From: Adineta ricciae
Lineage: Eukaryota; Rotifera; Eurotatoria; Adinetida; Adinetidae
NCBI GenBank assembly: GCA_905250025.1
Contig: CAJNOJ010000048.1
Location: 62,001-126,000, forward strand
Direction: 5' to 3'
DNA length: 64,000 nucleotides
Of this stretch, positions 11,317 to 21,887 are shown in pieces. The stretch's first letter is position 1. The number at the start of each line of letters is the position of its first letter. Below the pieces are notes generated by a model. That model made no database searches and was not told where the DNA came from. It saw only the letters and a program-made list of their open reading frames with translations. The translations under genes and the position numbers were made by a program.

Positions 11317-12536
11317 ATGACAGACAATCAATCCGAACTCGTTCAGCACTGTATAGACACGGGAGCGTTTGTTTCAATCAAAGCTTTGAGTCATTATTTA
11401 CTATTTCATCAAAATGTCGTCAAATGCTCAGATAATCAGCAAATACATTTACGTGAGTGTTTTTTTCCTCTCATACCGATCGTCAATTCATCTATTTATG
11501 TTTAGAAATACCATCAGCTGTACTAAGACAAATCAACGGCGTAACGCCAATGTCAATAAAAGATATTCAAATGGTTTCGCATGTGGATTCATCAAATTAT
11601 GATATGATCATGTTTGCTGATAAGTCAGTTGTATATACTCGTCAACGCAAAACATCTAATCATGGCAGACGACTACCTTATTACGTTGAAGAAGATCTGC
11701 ATCTGCTCGAAAGCGCTGGCATGTCGAAATCAGAAATCGAATCGTTCGTGAAAAAGTTCGACATTAACAATAACATGGACATATTGAATAACGATAAGAT
11801 TATTCAGAGAATTATTTATTTTACCGATATTCCGACACGATTAAAGTATGAAGAACTGATTCGTATGAATATATGTGTGCATGTCTACTTTAGATGTCGA
11901 GCAGTATCCCATCGATGGAAGAATTTTGTAGATAGTTCGAATTCAGTAAGAGAAAATCTTCGATTGCAATTCGTCAATCACGTTTATTTCTAGTGGAATT
12001 CGCTGAAATTGTCTCGATATTGTCTCAATTTCAATAAAGCTGTAAATTACTTTCAAAATATTGATCTACGTCAATTGGTAAGTTGATTCACTCAATTTCA
12101 TTCCATAATTAAACGGAATTTCTAGGATCTTTCCGAGTCTTCATTTGAATGTTCAACATTTCAATTGTCCAATGAAATTTCTATTTATTCTCTCCGTTCA
12201 CTTTGTATATCGACTGATCATCCGTTAGAATTATTTACCGAATTATTCAAAATTGCACCATTCTTACAAGACATTAAACTCATTCAAACTTACAATTCAT
12301 CTTTAAAACTCAAGAATAATAATAATCATTTGTATGAATGTATTCAATTCGTTATCAGTCAGTGTCAGCAACGATTGAAATGTTTACGTCGTTTGCACAT
12401 TCAGTTACGATCCGCATCCGATCAGGTATGAGTTAGTTTCGTTTGAGACATGATCAAGCCGATTTTCTTTCAGATATTCCTCGAATCGTCTTCCATTACA
12501 ACGATTCCCATCTCATATGAAGTCATCAACTACTAA
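11317..12536 (+). CDS. F-box-like protein
   Basis: Probable substrate adaptor of an SCF ubiquitin ligase. Exons read MTDNQSELVQHCIDTGAFVS, then IPSAVLRQINGVTPMSIKDI, then a long exon ending in I-P-T-R-L-K, then CRAVSHRWKNFVDSSNS, WNSLKLSRYCLNF, DLSESSFECSTFQ and finally IFLESSSITTIPISYEVINY. All introns are GT-AG and about 55-60 nt long. The segment IIYFTDIPTRLKCRAVSHRW resembles the F-box core (I..l....l..l..v.++W), although it lies about 150 residues in, later than usual. The C-terminal part is leucine-rich, with spacing like degenerate LRRs. The product is about 320 residues. The F-box call is by pattern only; the N-terminal ~130 residues are unrecognised. Confidence 0.65.
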
Positions 12537-12588
12537 GCAAATCGTTGTGTTGTGTTTTGATCAGATAAACAATTCTTTTGTTTCAATT

Positions 12589-12672
12589 AATAAAAAGACA
12601 TTTTGTGTTTGTGTTTATAGACACTTCTAGCAATCTAATTGTATGTATTTATGTTTCTGTTTTGTGTTCTAG
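12589..12672 (+). promoter_or_regulatory. Poly(A) signal followed by acceptor at the tetraspanin ATG
   Basis: AATAAA lies at 12589-12594, after the F-box stop. A pyrimidine/T-rich stretch follows, ending in AG at 12671-12672, immediately before the tetraspanin ATG. No strong donor lies at a normal distance within the 136 bp gap. This arrangement suits trans-splicing of a downstream cistron. A short 5'UTR intron is the alternative. Confidence 0.5.
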
Positions 12673-13299
12673 ATGGTGGAAGAACGCGAATTTCGATTTT
12701 GGCGTCGATTATTACTTATATTTAATATATTTTATATGATACTAGCATTTGTCTTCTTATTCTTCGCGATATTCACACGAGTGAACTCTTCGATCATAGA
12801 TCTTCATTTACTCGTTGGTTTAATTATACTCAGTATTTACCTTCTATCCCTGTCCGTCTTCGGCATCTATGCCACGTTGAAACATCATCAAGTCTTGCTA
12901 TTTTTCTACATTATTCTCCTGACGATCCTATTTCTTTTTCAATTCATCCTTGCTTGTACTTATTTGGCAATTCGTGGTGAAAAGAAATACGGTTTGTTGA
13001 AGAGCAGTTATCAAAAGTCAACTGACAGTATTCAATCGAAATATCAATGCTGTGGATTTGATAATTCAACTGAATTTAATCGCAAACAAACTTGTGCCAA
13101 TTTACCGTGTTGTAAATCGTCCGATCAGTGTTGTGAAACATTACCAATGTGTCATTCCTTGTTAGAAGAAACACTGAATAAGAATTTGAAAATCATTGGC
13201 TCAATAATGCTCGTGTTTACTTTAACTCAAATCATTGCCGTTTATTTGACACTGAAATTTCGAAATCTTCGAAATCCAACTCTGTTCGTTGATATGTGA
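12673..13299 (+). CDS. Tetraspanin
   Basis: Four-pass membrane organiser protein of 208 residues, encoded by a single exon. Three hydrophobic helices occupy the first ~100 residues (for example LLLIFNIFYMILAFVFLFF). A large extracellular loop follows with the tetraspanin hallmark CCG (YQCCGFDNSTEF) and many further cysteines (NLPCCKSSDQCCETLPMC). The fourth helix is IIGSIMLVFTLTQIIAVYL. The cytoplasmic tail is short. The large loop has more Cys pairs than the minimal 4-Cys pattern. The gene lies 136 bp after the F-box gene and 117 bp before SLU7, all on one strand, with an AG directly before its ATG. Confidence 0.9.
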   Translation: MVEEREFRFWRRLLLIFNIFYMILAFVFLFFAIFTRVNSSIIDLHLLVGLIILSIYLLSLSVFGIYATLKHHQVLLFFYIILLTILFLFQFILACTYLAIRGEKKYGLLKSSYQKSTDSIQSKYQCCGFDNSTEFNRKQTCANLPCCKSSDQCCETLPMCHSLLEETLNKNLKIIGSIMLVFTLTQIIAVYLTLKFRNLRNPTLFVDM

Positions 13300-13352
13300 T
13301 ACTGTGAATCTCTTGTCGTCTCACTTTTCTCTCGCATCTTTTTATACGAAAT

Positions 13353-13414
13353 AATAAAACAAAAGAAAAACTTCGTTTCTAAGATAGTTTTCAATGATTT
13401 TCTTCTCGTTTCAG
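13353..13414 (+). promoter_or_regulatory. Poly(A) signal and acceptor-like site before SLU7
   Basis: AATAAA at 13353-13358 follows the tetraspanin stop. A polypyrimidine stretch ends in CAG at 13412-13414, two bases before the SLU7 ATG. The layout is the same as at the F-box/tetraspanin junction. Confidence 0.5.
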
Positions 13415-13416
13415 AT

Positions 13417-15275
13417 ATGTCACAGCAACATTTTACTACGCCACCGTCGATTCTTGCTCGACAAAAAGATGGTGATGCGCCGAAGAAGCAAACAAGAGAA
13501 GAATATCGACAACAGAAGGAATTAGAAGAACTACGAAAAGCTGGCTCAGCACCCGCCGAAGTCGACGAAGAAGGAAAAGATATCAATCCTCACATACCAA
13601 AATATATGACCGATGTGCCATGGTATGTTACATATGACCATGAAAAACCTACACTTAAACATCAACGTATACATCCAGAGAAAACCAAAACATTCGATAC
13701 GCTCAATGAATGGTAAGTGGAAAGAAAAACATCATGTTGTAGTGATTTGAACCGTTGATTACATTTAGGTACGCTCGTGGTCATGCCGATAAAGTTGCAA
13801 CGCGTTATCGTGCAGGAGCATGTGAAAATTGCGGTGCCATTACTCATAAACGAAAGGATTGTGTTGAACGTCCCCGTCGTTTAGGAGCACGTTTTACCGG
13901 CACCGATTTTGCTCCTGATGAATATATTCAACCGAATATTAACTTATCTTTTGACGGCAAACGTGATCGTTGGAATGGCATTGATCTTAATTGGCATCAA
14001 CGGAAGATACATGATGAACATGATCGGCTAGCCGAAGCAAAGAAGATTTTGAAAGCACAAAAACTAGATGAAGAAGCCGAAGCTGAAGAGCAAGCGGAAG
14101 CATCAGCTACCGCAAGTAACACAGATGATTCTGAATCAGTCGTGACAGTTGCAGCTAAGCCGGACGCCAGTGAGAGCAAGCCGAAGTCGAAAAAAGTCGA
14201 TTCTGACGATGATGACGAAGACGAAGAATACAAATACACAGACTCCATGGACATGCCTGGCCAACATGTCGATTCGAAACAACGTATTAGTGTTCGTAAC
14301 TTACGTATTCGAGAAGATACTGCGAAATATTTACTGAATCTCGATGCTAATTCTGCTTATTACGATCCGAAATCACGTTCCATGCGTGACAATCCATTTG
14401 CTGGAACCAATAAGGATCCGTCCCAAGTACCATATTTAGGTGACAACTTCGTGCGTTATTCGGGTGACGCAAAAAACTTTGCCGTAAGTCAAATCTTCGC
14501 GTGGGAAGCAACGGATAAAGGTGTCAGTATTCATACGCAAGCTGATCCAACGAAACTCGAATTATTGAACAAGGAATTTCATGAGAAGAAAAGTCAATTT
14601 GTTAAAACTAATCAGCAGCAATTAATTGAACGTTACGGTGGTGAAGAATATCTAAATAGTATTCCACGTGAATTAGTCGTCGAAGCACAAACTGAACAAT
14701 ACGTTGAATATAATCGTCTTGGCAAAGTAATTAAAGGTGATCAACGTGCAACGGTTAAATCGAAATATGTAGAAGATGTTTATGAAAATCAACACACATC
14801 TGTTTGGGGTTCTTATTGGCATAATCATCGATGGGGTTATGCATGCTGTCATTTACTGATGAGACAATCTTACTGTCCAGGAACGGTTATTGAAGAAAAG
14901 GAAATCACCTTTGAGACCAATAAGGTACTGGATGAAGGTACGAGTGATAAACCTAAGTCGTTGGTTGAAATGCATCGCGAAAAATTAAACAAAGAAAAAC
15001 TTCAACCGAAATCATCGACGGCGGCAGCTGAAGACAAGAATTCCGTAACGAAAAAGATAGATAAGAAGAAAGTACAAGAAGCAGCAAAAGAAATAGAGCG
15101 ACGAGAGCGACAGGAAGAAGACATGGCACAAACCGATGAACGAAAACGTAAATACAATTCATTGAAATCAGATACTATTGATCACAAAGAACCAACAGAA
15201 GAAGAATTAGAAGCTTATCGACTGAAGAAACTTCGTCATGATGATCCAATGGCACAATTTATGTTAAACTCTTAA
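13417..15275 (+). CDS. SLU7: Pre-mRNA splicing factor SLU7
   Basis: Second-step splicing factor involved in 3' splice-site choice. Two exons: 13417-13712 and 13769-15275, with a 56-nt intron that splits the Trp codon of LNEW/YARG. The product has about 600 residues. Key segments are [39 protein letters not shown], the zinc knuckle [14 protein letters not shown] followed by [33 protein letters not shown], an acidic/Ser-rich insert, [27 protein letters not shown] and [20 protein letters not shown]. These follow the family order end to end. The C-terminal ~100 residues are a Lys/Glu-rich helix. Length and motifs look complete. Confidence 0.96.
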
Positions 15276-16005
15276 TTTGTTTTTTTTCTCACTGTACGTG
15301 TGTGTGTGTAACGATACTTATTATACTATATTCTCGTATTTGTTCAAAATAAAGAACAATAACAGATAATCATTTGTATATTCATCTGTATCCAGCTAAT
15401 AAGCGAATTAGAAGAAGTTCGAAACGGTGAAATATTGTACAAGACCGAAGAACTATCGAGGTAGTGTGTAAAACTAATTTGTTGATGATCCAGACTGATT
15501 AGATTCGATTTTGAAGAGCTTATTTCGTACCTTTAGTCAATTAATCTAATTGGAGGTACAGAGAAACTCGTTTCAACAGTGACTATCATTGCAGAAAAAA
15601 GGGATGTAAGTATTATCGTATCTGAGACATTTTGTGATTTGGCACAGCTTATGGACGTAATGATATCTCAATCCTATCGAGATTTCAAATTATTTTAGGC
15701 ATCACTTTTATATCTTCGAGTTTCTTGATTGACGGAAGCATGTATAAAATAGTCTTACAAAATTATTGTCGAGCTACACACTACATCCACTTTTTTCTCT
15801 CCTTCCTATCTCAATGCATGTACCAGATTTCGTTCGTTCTAGTCTTTTATCGCAATATGCTGCTATGGGGATTTTCCCCTTCTTTATCTCCGATATTTTT
15901 TTTCTGCATCATGAAAGGAAACATTTGGAACGTATAATATAAATACCGTGTATGTTGGTATTTTTCGAAGGACTGCAGGTCATTTTGTCTACAATCAAAT
16001 AAACG
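15276..16005. other. Intergenic between SLU7 and glycine-zipper gene
   Basis: About 730 bp. AATAAA near 15348-15353 probably ends SLU7. The rest is AT-rich with scattered short open stretches and no supported exon. The upstream part of the glycine-zipper gene shows no clear TATA box. Confidence 0.55.
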
Positions 16006-17577
16006 ATGGTGTGGATTTGTTATCGATGTAACAGAAATCAGCATGAACATTGTACGAATAGATGGCAATGCGATTGTCAATGTAATGTTAATGGGGATGC
16101 TGATATTGCTCAAAAGTCTATAGCCATCGTTGGTGGTTTCGGTCTAGCAATTGGTGGTTTAGCATTAGCTATATGCACTGGCGGCTTGGGTGCAGTTCTC
16201 ATTGGTGGAAGTATGCTAGGCGCCGGTATCAGTTCTACTTGGAACGGCGCTGAAAAAGCAATAAAACAAGAAAGAATAAGTGGCAAAGAGTACGTTGCTG
16301 ATGTTGCATTTGGTGCTGCTACCGGTGTCGTCACTGGTGGTGTGGGAGTGGCGGGTGAGACAGTTGCTGTTAATGTTGTCAAACAAGGCGCTAAAGAAGT
16401 TGCCAAGGCTGGCGCGAAAAAACTTGCTGTAAGAGCTACCACTGGCGTTGTCGTCGGAGTTACTTCAAAAGCTATTGATGAAGTTAAACAATGCTCAACA
16501 ACAGATAAAAAGTGGAGAGATTATGGAAAAAGTTTCGATAGAAACGGCAAACCAAATGGTACTACCACCGCTTGGGTTGGAAGTGCATTGGGTGGTGGAT
16601 TAGGTGGTGTTGGGAGTCATGTGAGTTCTAGTCTAGCAACAAAAATGACTTCTCCTGTTGCCGAAAGTATTACACGTGTTCTTGTAAGCGGAACAAGTGC
16701 GGCAGTGGGTGATGCAACCATTCAAACTGTCAATATAGTCGTTGGTAGCCAGGAACAATATGATTTACAACGAACTGTTACATGTGCTACATCCAGTGTC
16801 ATTATGGCAACTGCGCAAGAAGCAACAAAAAATGCCATTTATTGTGCACAAGGTGGTAAAGCTGTTATGCTAAATGATAAGACGAATAAAAAACTTATTG
16901 AAGAAAACGTTCCTGAAGAACACCGAAACACTGTTTCCAAAGCTTATGACGATTTGAAGAAAATTCCGCAATCAAAATTAGTTGTTGAAGCACATAAAGC
17001 TAATGAGATTACCGAACGTCAGGTTCAAAAAAGCCAGTATGAATCTACCGTAGCCCAATATGACCAACAGATTCAATCGGAGATAGATGCAAAAAATGCA
17101 GCCAAGGATATTAAAGATTACCCAGCTGTTCAAAAACATACCAATACAATGAAATCCCTGATAGTGGAGAAAAAAGCGATAATAAAAGCTTTTAAGACTG
17201 CTCAACCGGTCCATCAAAGAGCTGACATTCAATATTTGAATGATCAAAACGCTCATTTTCTTGTTGGCGACCATGTTCAACAAGTTGCTGTTGATATTGA
17301 CTCACGTCCCAATGAACCAAGAGGAGCAACAAGGGCATTATTTGACTACCGTTCTGATCGCCAGGGAAACGCTGAGTTTAGATATGCTGACTATACCAAT
17401 GAACATGATTATAGCGCAATGTCCCGCTATAGTGATGGAGATCATCGTTATAATCGAATTCGAACCGACTATGATAACACATTGAAATCGCACAACGAGG
17501 GTCTAAGTAGTGTATCTCGTAACGGAACATTAGAATCAGGGCGCAACAAGAAAAAGGATAAGAAGAAATCTGAATAA
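16006..17577 (+). CDS. Intronless glycine-zipper protein with Cys-rich N-terminus, unknown
   Basis: 523 residues in a single exon, unlike most multi-exon neighbours. The N-terminus is Cys/His-rich: W-I-C-Y-R-C, H-E-H-C, then W-Q-C-D-C-Q-C, a spacing compatible with zinc binding. Residues about 38-75 and 95-215 are Gly/Ala/Val-rich with GxxxG spacing (IVGGFGLAIGGLALAICTGG; FGAATGVVTGGVGVAGE; VGSALGGGLGGVGSHV), like membrane-inserting or linker regions of large bacterial secreted proteins. The C-terminal 230 residues are charged: coiled-coil-like, then Tyr/Arg/Asp-rich (YSDGDHRYNRIRTDYDN), ending in a lysine cluster. I do not recognise the family. Bacterial ancestry or membership of a rotifer-specific family are both possible. 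A toxin role is not demonstrated. Confidence 0.8.
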   Translation: MVWICYRCNRNQHEHCTNRWQCDCQCNVNGDADIAQKSIAIVGGFGLAIGGLALAICTGGLGAVLIGGSMLGAGISSTWNGAEKAIKQERISGKEYVADVAFGAATGVVTGGVGVAGETVAVNVVKQGAKEVAKAGAKKLAVRATTGVVVGVTSKAIDEVKQCSTTDKKWRDYGKSFDRNGKPNGTTTAWVGSALGGGLGGVGSHVSSSLATKMTSPVAESITRVLVSGTSAAVGDATIQTVNIVVGSQEQYDLQRTVTCATSSVIMATAQEATKNAIYCAQGGKAVMLNDKTNKKLIEENVPEEHRNTVSKAYDDLKKIPQSKLVVEAHKANEITERQVQKSQYESTVAQYDQQIQSEIDAKNAAKDIKDYPAVQKHTNTMKSLIVEKKAIIKAFKTAQPVHQRADIQYLNDQNAHFLVGDHVQQVAVDIDSRPNEPRGATRALFDYRSDRQGNAEFRYADYTNEHDYSAMSRYSDGDHRYNRIRTDYDNTLKSHNEGLSSVSRNGTLESGRNKKKDKKKSE

Positions 17578-17705
17578 TTGTAAAACCCACTTTCTGCTCA
17601 GACGCTGTCTTTTTCGTATCAATAAAAAAGGTTTTGAGCACACAGTTCTCGTCATTCATTTATTATTGTTGAGTGAACAGTTTGATGACAGAGAAAAACA
17701 AAAGT

Positions 17706-18399
17706 TTATTCAGGTATTAAATCTTCTTCACACACCCAGGCGGTATAATCGGATGGATGACCGGTGAAATTCACTTTGTAGTAAACTTTTCCATTTCGTT
17801 CTTCCATTTCTAAAACTTCATTGACGGTTTCAACTTCATCATCACTAGTGAATGACCGCGGATTGGTAATACCTCGTTCATTCCACGTGCGTTTAAGTTC
17901 ATGTTCGAAATTGTCAAATGATTGTGTCTGATTACTTTGATGAAATGAACTTGAACTAAGCATAGTTGGTGTAGATTCTTGAATTTGAATATCTTTACTG
18001 TTAGGAAGAATATTTCCAAGTGAAGTCATTTGGTTCGATGTAAAACCCATTTGATTAGGCGATGTTTGAAAACTAACAGGATGATCTAGTTTGGGATAAC
18101 TACTCGAAGGATTGTGCGTCGATGGACCTTGATACGAACGTTTGTTTTTTAACAGATGAAGGATAATAAATACAAGACATAAGGTGACAAAGAAGAATGC
18201 CAAACAGATTATGCCTAAGATAATCATCGAATTCTGAAGATTGAAAAATGTCTAAAAGCTCAAACTATTCTGCATTCTCTTCCGTATAGTTTTCACTTAC
18301 TCGAATTCTTCTCCACATATCTTCATCGTCAGCGGCTGTCGATGTGGTGAAATTGTTAGTATCATCATTGGTTCGATTCGACTTGAATGCTAAAGCCAT
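17706..18399 (-). CDS. Single-pass membrane protein with C-terminal chromodomain-like segment
   Basis: Two exons. The first (ATG at 18397-18399) encodes MALAFKSNRTNDDTNNFTTS...MWRRIR with two N-glycosylation-type sites (NRT, NFT). After a short intron the second reads N-S-M-I-I-L-G-I-I-C-L-A, one strong helix up to FIILHLLKNK followed by basic residues. Next comes a Ser/Pro/Asn-rich linker of about 90 residues. The last ~42 residues (17709-17834) read ETVNEVLEMEERNGKVYYKV, then NFTGHPSDYTAWVCEEDL. That follows the chromodomain layout (vEkIld.R..nGk..YlVkW.Gy....tWep.enL), but the aromatic-cage positions are not kept (E, F and H where HP1 has Y, W and F/Y). No function is assigned. Confidence 0.75.
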
Positions 18400-18830
18400 T
18401 GAACACTAATCATCAGTATACTACCATTGATATTGGCGCCAAGTATTTAAATTAGATTCGCCTGTTCGCTCAGCATTCATAGTGAGAAGTTTATTTGGCA
18501 AGTACTAGCGACCTCTATAATATTCTTTCTCAAACCACAAAACGAACAAAAACTAACTAATATTCTTCACAGTAGAATCAATTGTTCAGAATAATTAAAT
18601 TTTCGAATTTCTCGTATAGATAGTAGAGTTTAGTGATACTTAGTCATGGCACTTGTCTTCTGATTGGTTTAAATGCAGATTACCCTTACTATAAGAAATT
18701 TTCCGTTCTTTGCAATTGAATTGAACTTCTATTCTATATATATATATATGTAGGTTGTTTTTTTTCAATTGACTCATTATACTAGCAACAAACTGTCAAA
18801 CAAGAAAAAAGCAAAAACACATGATATTGA
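18400..18830. other. Intergenic between divergent genes
   Basis: About 430 bp between the chromodomain-like gene (minus) and the RSBN1 gene (plus), probably a shared promoter region. It has a TA run near 18738-18750 followed by a T tract. No exon is supported. Confidence 0.55.
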
Positions 18831-21589
18831 ATGTCTAATTCTATTGTAGATACGAATGAACTTATGGCTGATATAAGTAAAATGATCACACCGTCGACAA
18901 TAATTGATGAAATAAAGGTACTTGCCATCGCTTTTTTTGCCTGTTAAACCGAAAGGCATTTCTGTTCAGAATAATAGCAATGACTTAAATAACAATAACG
19001 ATAAATTTGATGATAATGACGATCAGCATATGAAATCCAAGATGATTAAATGTAAAACCAATAATCAGCAAAGTCAAATATCTTCTTACAATGTGTTAAC
19101 ATCCAACGGCTCTTCTTCGACAACAATTCGTTCCATTGATGTTCCCAATGAACATGCATCGATCAAACTACATATCCGACGTGTTTGCTCACCGTCGTCG
19201 TCAACCGAAACACTGTCAATCCATCCGACAGCGAATCTTCTTTACCAATCTCAACAGACGAACGAACCAGCTGAACCAACTACACCAAAAGTTATTCCTC
19301 GACAATTTTTCAATACAAACGCAGACTTGAATACGAAATCTCCAACGGCCTCTACAAACTCACGTCGCGTGATTTCTACGCGGCGGACATCAACAATCGA
19401 AAGTGATCTAGCACAGATCGCTTCATCCATGTACGAACTGCCTAAACCAAACATTCACAATCATAATAGTATCTACGATGAAAATACGTTGAAGAAGCAA
19501 ACGACTAAAACGAATGGTTACAAACGAAGGTCACCAAATGAACATCAAGAAAAAAAGCGACAGAAATTAACGACAAAAGCTGTTAAACAACCAACTAATA
19601 ATCTAAGTACATGTTTAAAAAAATTCTTTCTTTTATCAGCATGTAAAGCTTTGTCTTCATATTTTCAGAATCGTCTAATGCGCTTGTTCAAACCCGTTCT
19701 TCCTCACGTTTAAAACAAAAACATCAAGATCATCATTCAGTCATCGGCAAACGTCGCTTGAGTACAGAACTACTCACATCTTCCACATCCGATCTATCGA
19801 CATCGACTGATGGTATAGCTCAAAATGAATACAAATATCTCTACGCATTACCCACGAAGCAGCAAAATACGAGTGAATGTCAAACCACGGATGATATCGT
19901 TGAAATATTTCATCGATCGAATCAAACCTGTGGTTTGATTAAATCAGATAAATCAACATATACAGACTTTCTCGATCGACCTCTCTGTGAAAATAGTACC
20001 CAGACGACGCATAAAGAAGAACAGGAAACCCAAACGACCGATCTTAATTGTCCCAATGATTCGCAAGTATATCTCTGTCAAACAACTACTAGTCAAACAC
20101 AATGTGATGGAGTTCCGCTAAGAATCATATCTCCGTTACCGAACGCTCCGCCAGTGCTAGCAAATCCGTCATTAGATCAACGACTAACTTCACCCTACAT
20201 GGACTTATCGCTAACAAATGGTAATAATGATCGTTTACAGTTATTTCAAAGTCTAATTCACACTGAAGAACATCCGAATGGTGGTGCCAGCCTAATTCGA
20301 ACCTACTATAATGAATTTGTACGCTTATCAGCTGAAAATGCGAATTTATTTGTTAATTATTTTTTTAATATTGTCTATGGTGAAGTGAATCAACGTGCTA
20401 AATATGCTATTGGTGTTTTACATGATGGGGCAAGATATTTGCCTGATCTTATCGATTATTTTAGTCTAACCTATCCAAAAATGATTGTCAAAACAACCAA
20501 TATGTTCAATTCCAAAGAAGTTCTAACGACTACCATGGGAGAATACCGAAATCGGGTTGTTCAAACATATTGCAATGGAACATTTCGATACGGACCATTG
20601 ATGAGTATATCATTAGTCGGCAAAGTCAGTGGACGAGAAGAATGTGGTAAGTAATTCTTCCAGAAAAACTACGAACAGATAAAAGAGAATGTTCTTCTAG
20701 GTGATTATTTTCCAACATTCCTCGATAAGCTTGAAGAAAATCCTTTTCTCCAGTCGGTTATGCCATGGGGGACATTAGCATCGCAAAACATGAAATCTCG
20801 AACAGATTCGAATGATGGACCTATTCTATGGGTTCGAGCAGGTGAACAATATGTTCCTACCGCTGAACCTAAAAGTTGTCATCCGAAAAAGCGTATGGCT
20901 AATGAACTACGCAATTTATCGTTTACTGGCCGCGGAACAGATCCACGTGAAGTTCTCGTTGAAGATCGCACCAAACCACATAGTGATCATTGTGATGGTG
21001 ATGGAGTGGAAACAACAGCTGCTGTCGGAATTTTAAAAGCTGTCCATGTTGGTACACCGTATGTAGTCTAATTATATTCTTCTAAGAGAGAGAGAGAGAG
21101 TAAAACTGTAGTTGTATTTGGTTTGAAGGTCGTCGGTGAATCGAATGGTCAAAGATGTTGTTTGCTTCCATGCTGACGATTTTGAAAAAGTCGTTGAACG
21201 CTTGAAAATAGATGTTTTTGAGCCACCTGTATCACAGGTAAGTTAGACAGAACCTTCTCTATTACATCATCACATTATTCTTCCATCCTATTAGTGTTTA
21301 CAATGGTGTGATGAAGGTAAACTCAATCAATTGCGTCGCGAAGGAATTCGATATGTTCGTGTGTCGTTATACGATAATGTAACTTTTCGTTCATTCGTTC
21401 TACTGATTGAATCATCTATTCGTTTTCTTCTAGGATATTTATTTCATTCCACGAAATGTCATTCATCAATTTCGTACATTATCATCTGTCACATCTATTG
21501 CGTGGCATGTACGACTTAAACATTATTATCCAAGTAATTTACCAGATGATGAATATACTCCATTATACAGTCCAATTTCTGATACCTAA
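18831..21589 (+). CDS. RSBN1: RSBN1-type JmjC domain protein
   Basis: Homologue of round spermatid basic protein 1 (KDM9 family), a nuclear JmjC protein reported to act on methylated H4K20. Seven exons with short introns give about 800 residues. The first ~400 are Ser/Thr/Asn-rich with a basic patch ([18 protein letters not shown]). The conserved C-terminal half includes [118 protein letters not shown] and [20 protein letters not shown], which are RSBN1 signature blocks. The start [18 protein letters not shown] is chosen because it is in frame with a donor after IIDEIK. The next gene on the same strand is SETDB1, 298 bp away. Confidence 0.92.
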
Positions 21590-21887
21590 GAGGAAAATCT
21601 CATTATGTACATAGAATCTTCTTTACTTGTGTGTGTATGTTGAGCAATAACAAACGTTTATTCTCTTCCTTTTGCATGTGTTTGTGTATGTAATTGTCGT
21701 CTGCTTTGTCTGGTTTTTTTTTCCAAAAACTATTTATTGTTGTTTTCTTTTTTTTCTGTTGATGTTGTTGTTGCTGTTGTTTGTTGGTTTCTTTTCGACA
21801 AATGAGATTGAGATATACATATAGAAACAACGAGATCACATTTGTTTTTCTGTTTTATCTCGTCATGAAGAGCAATTTTTAGATATA

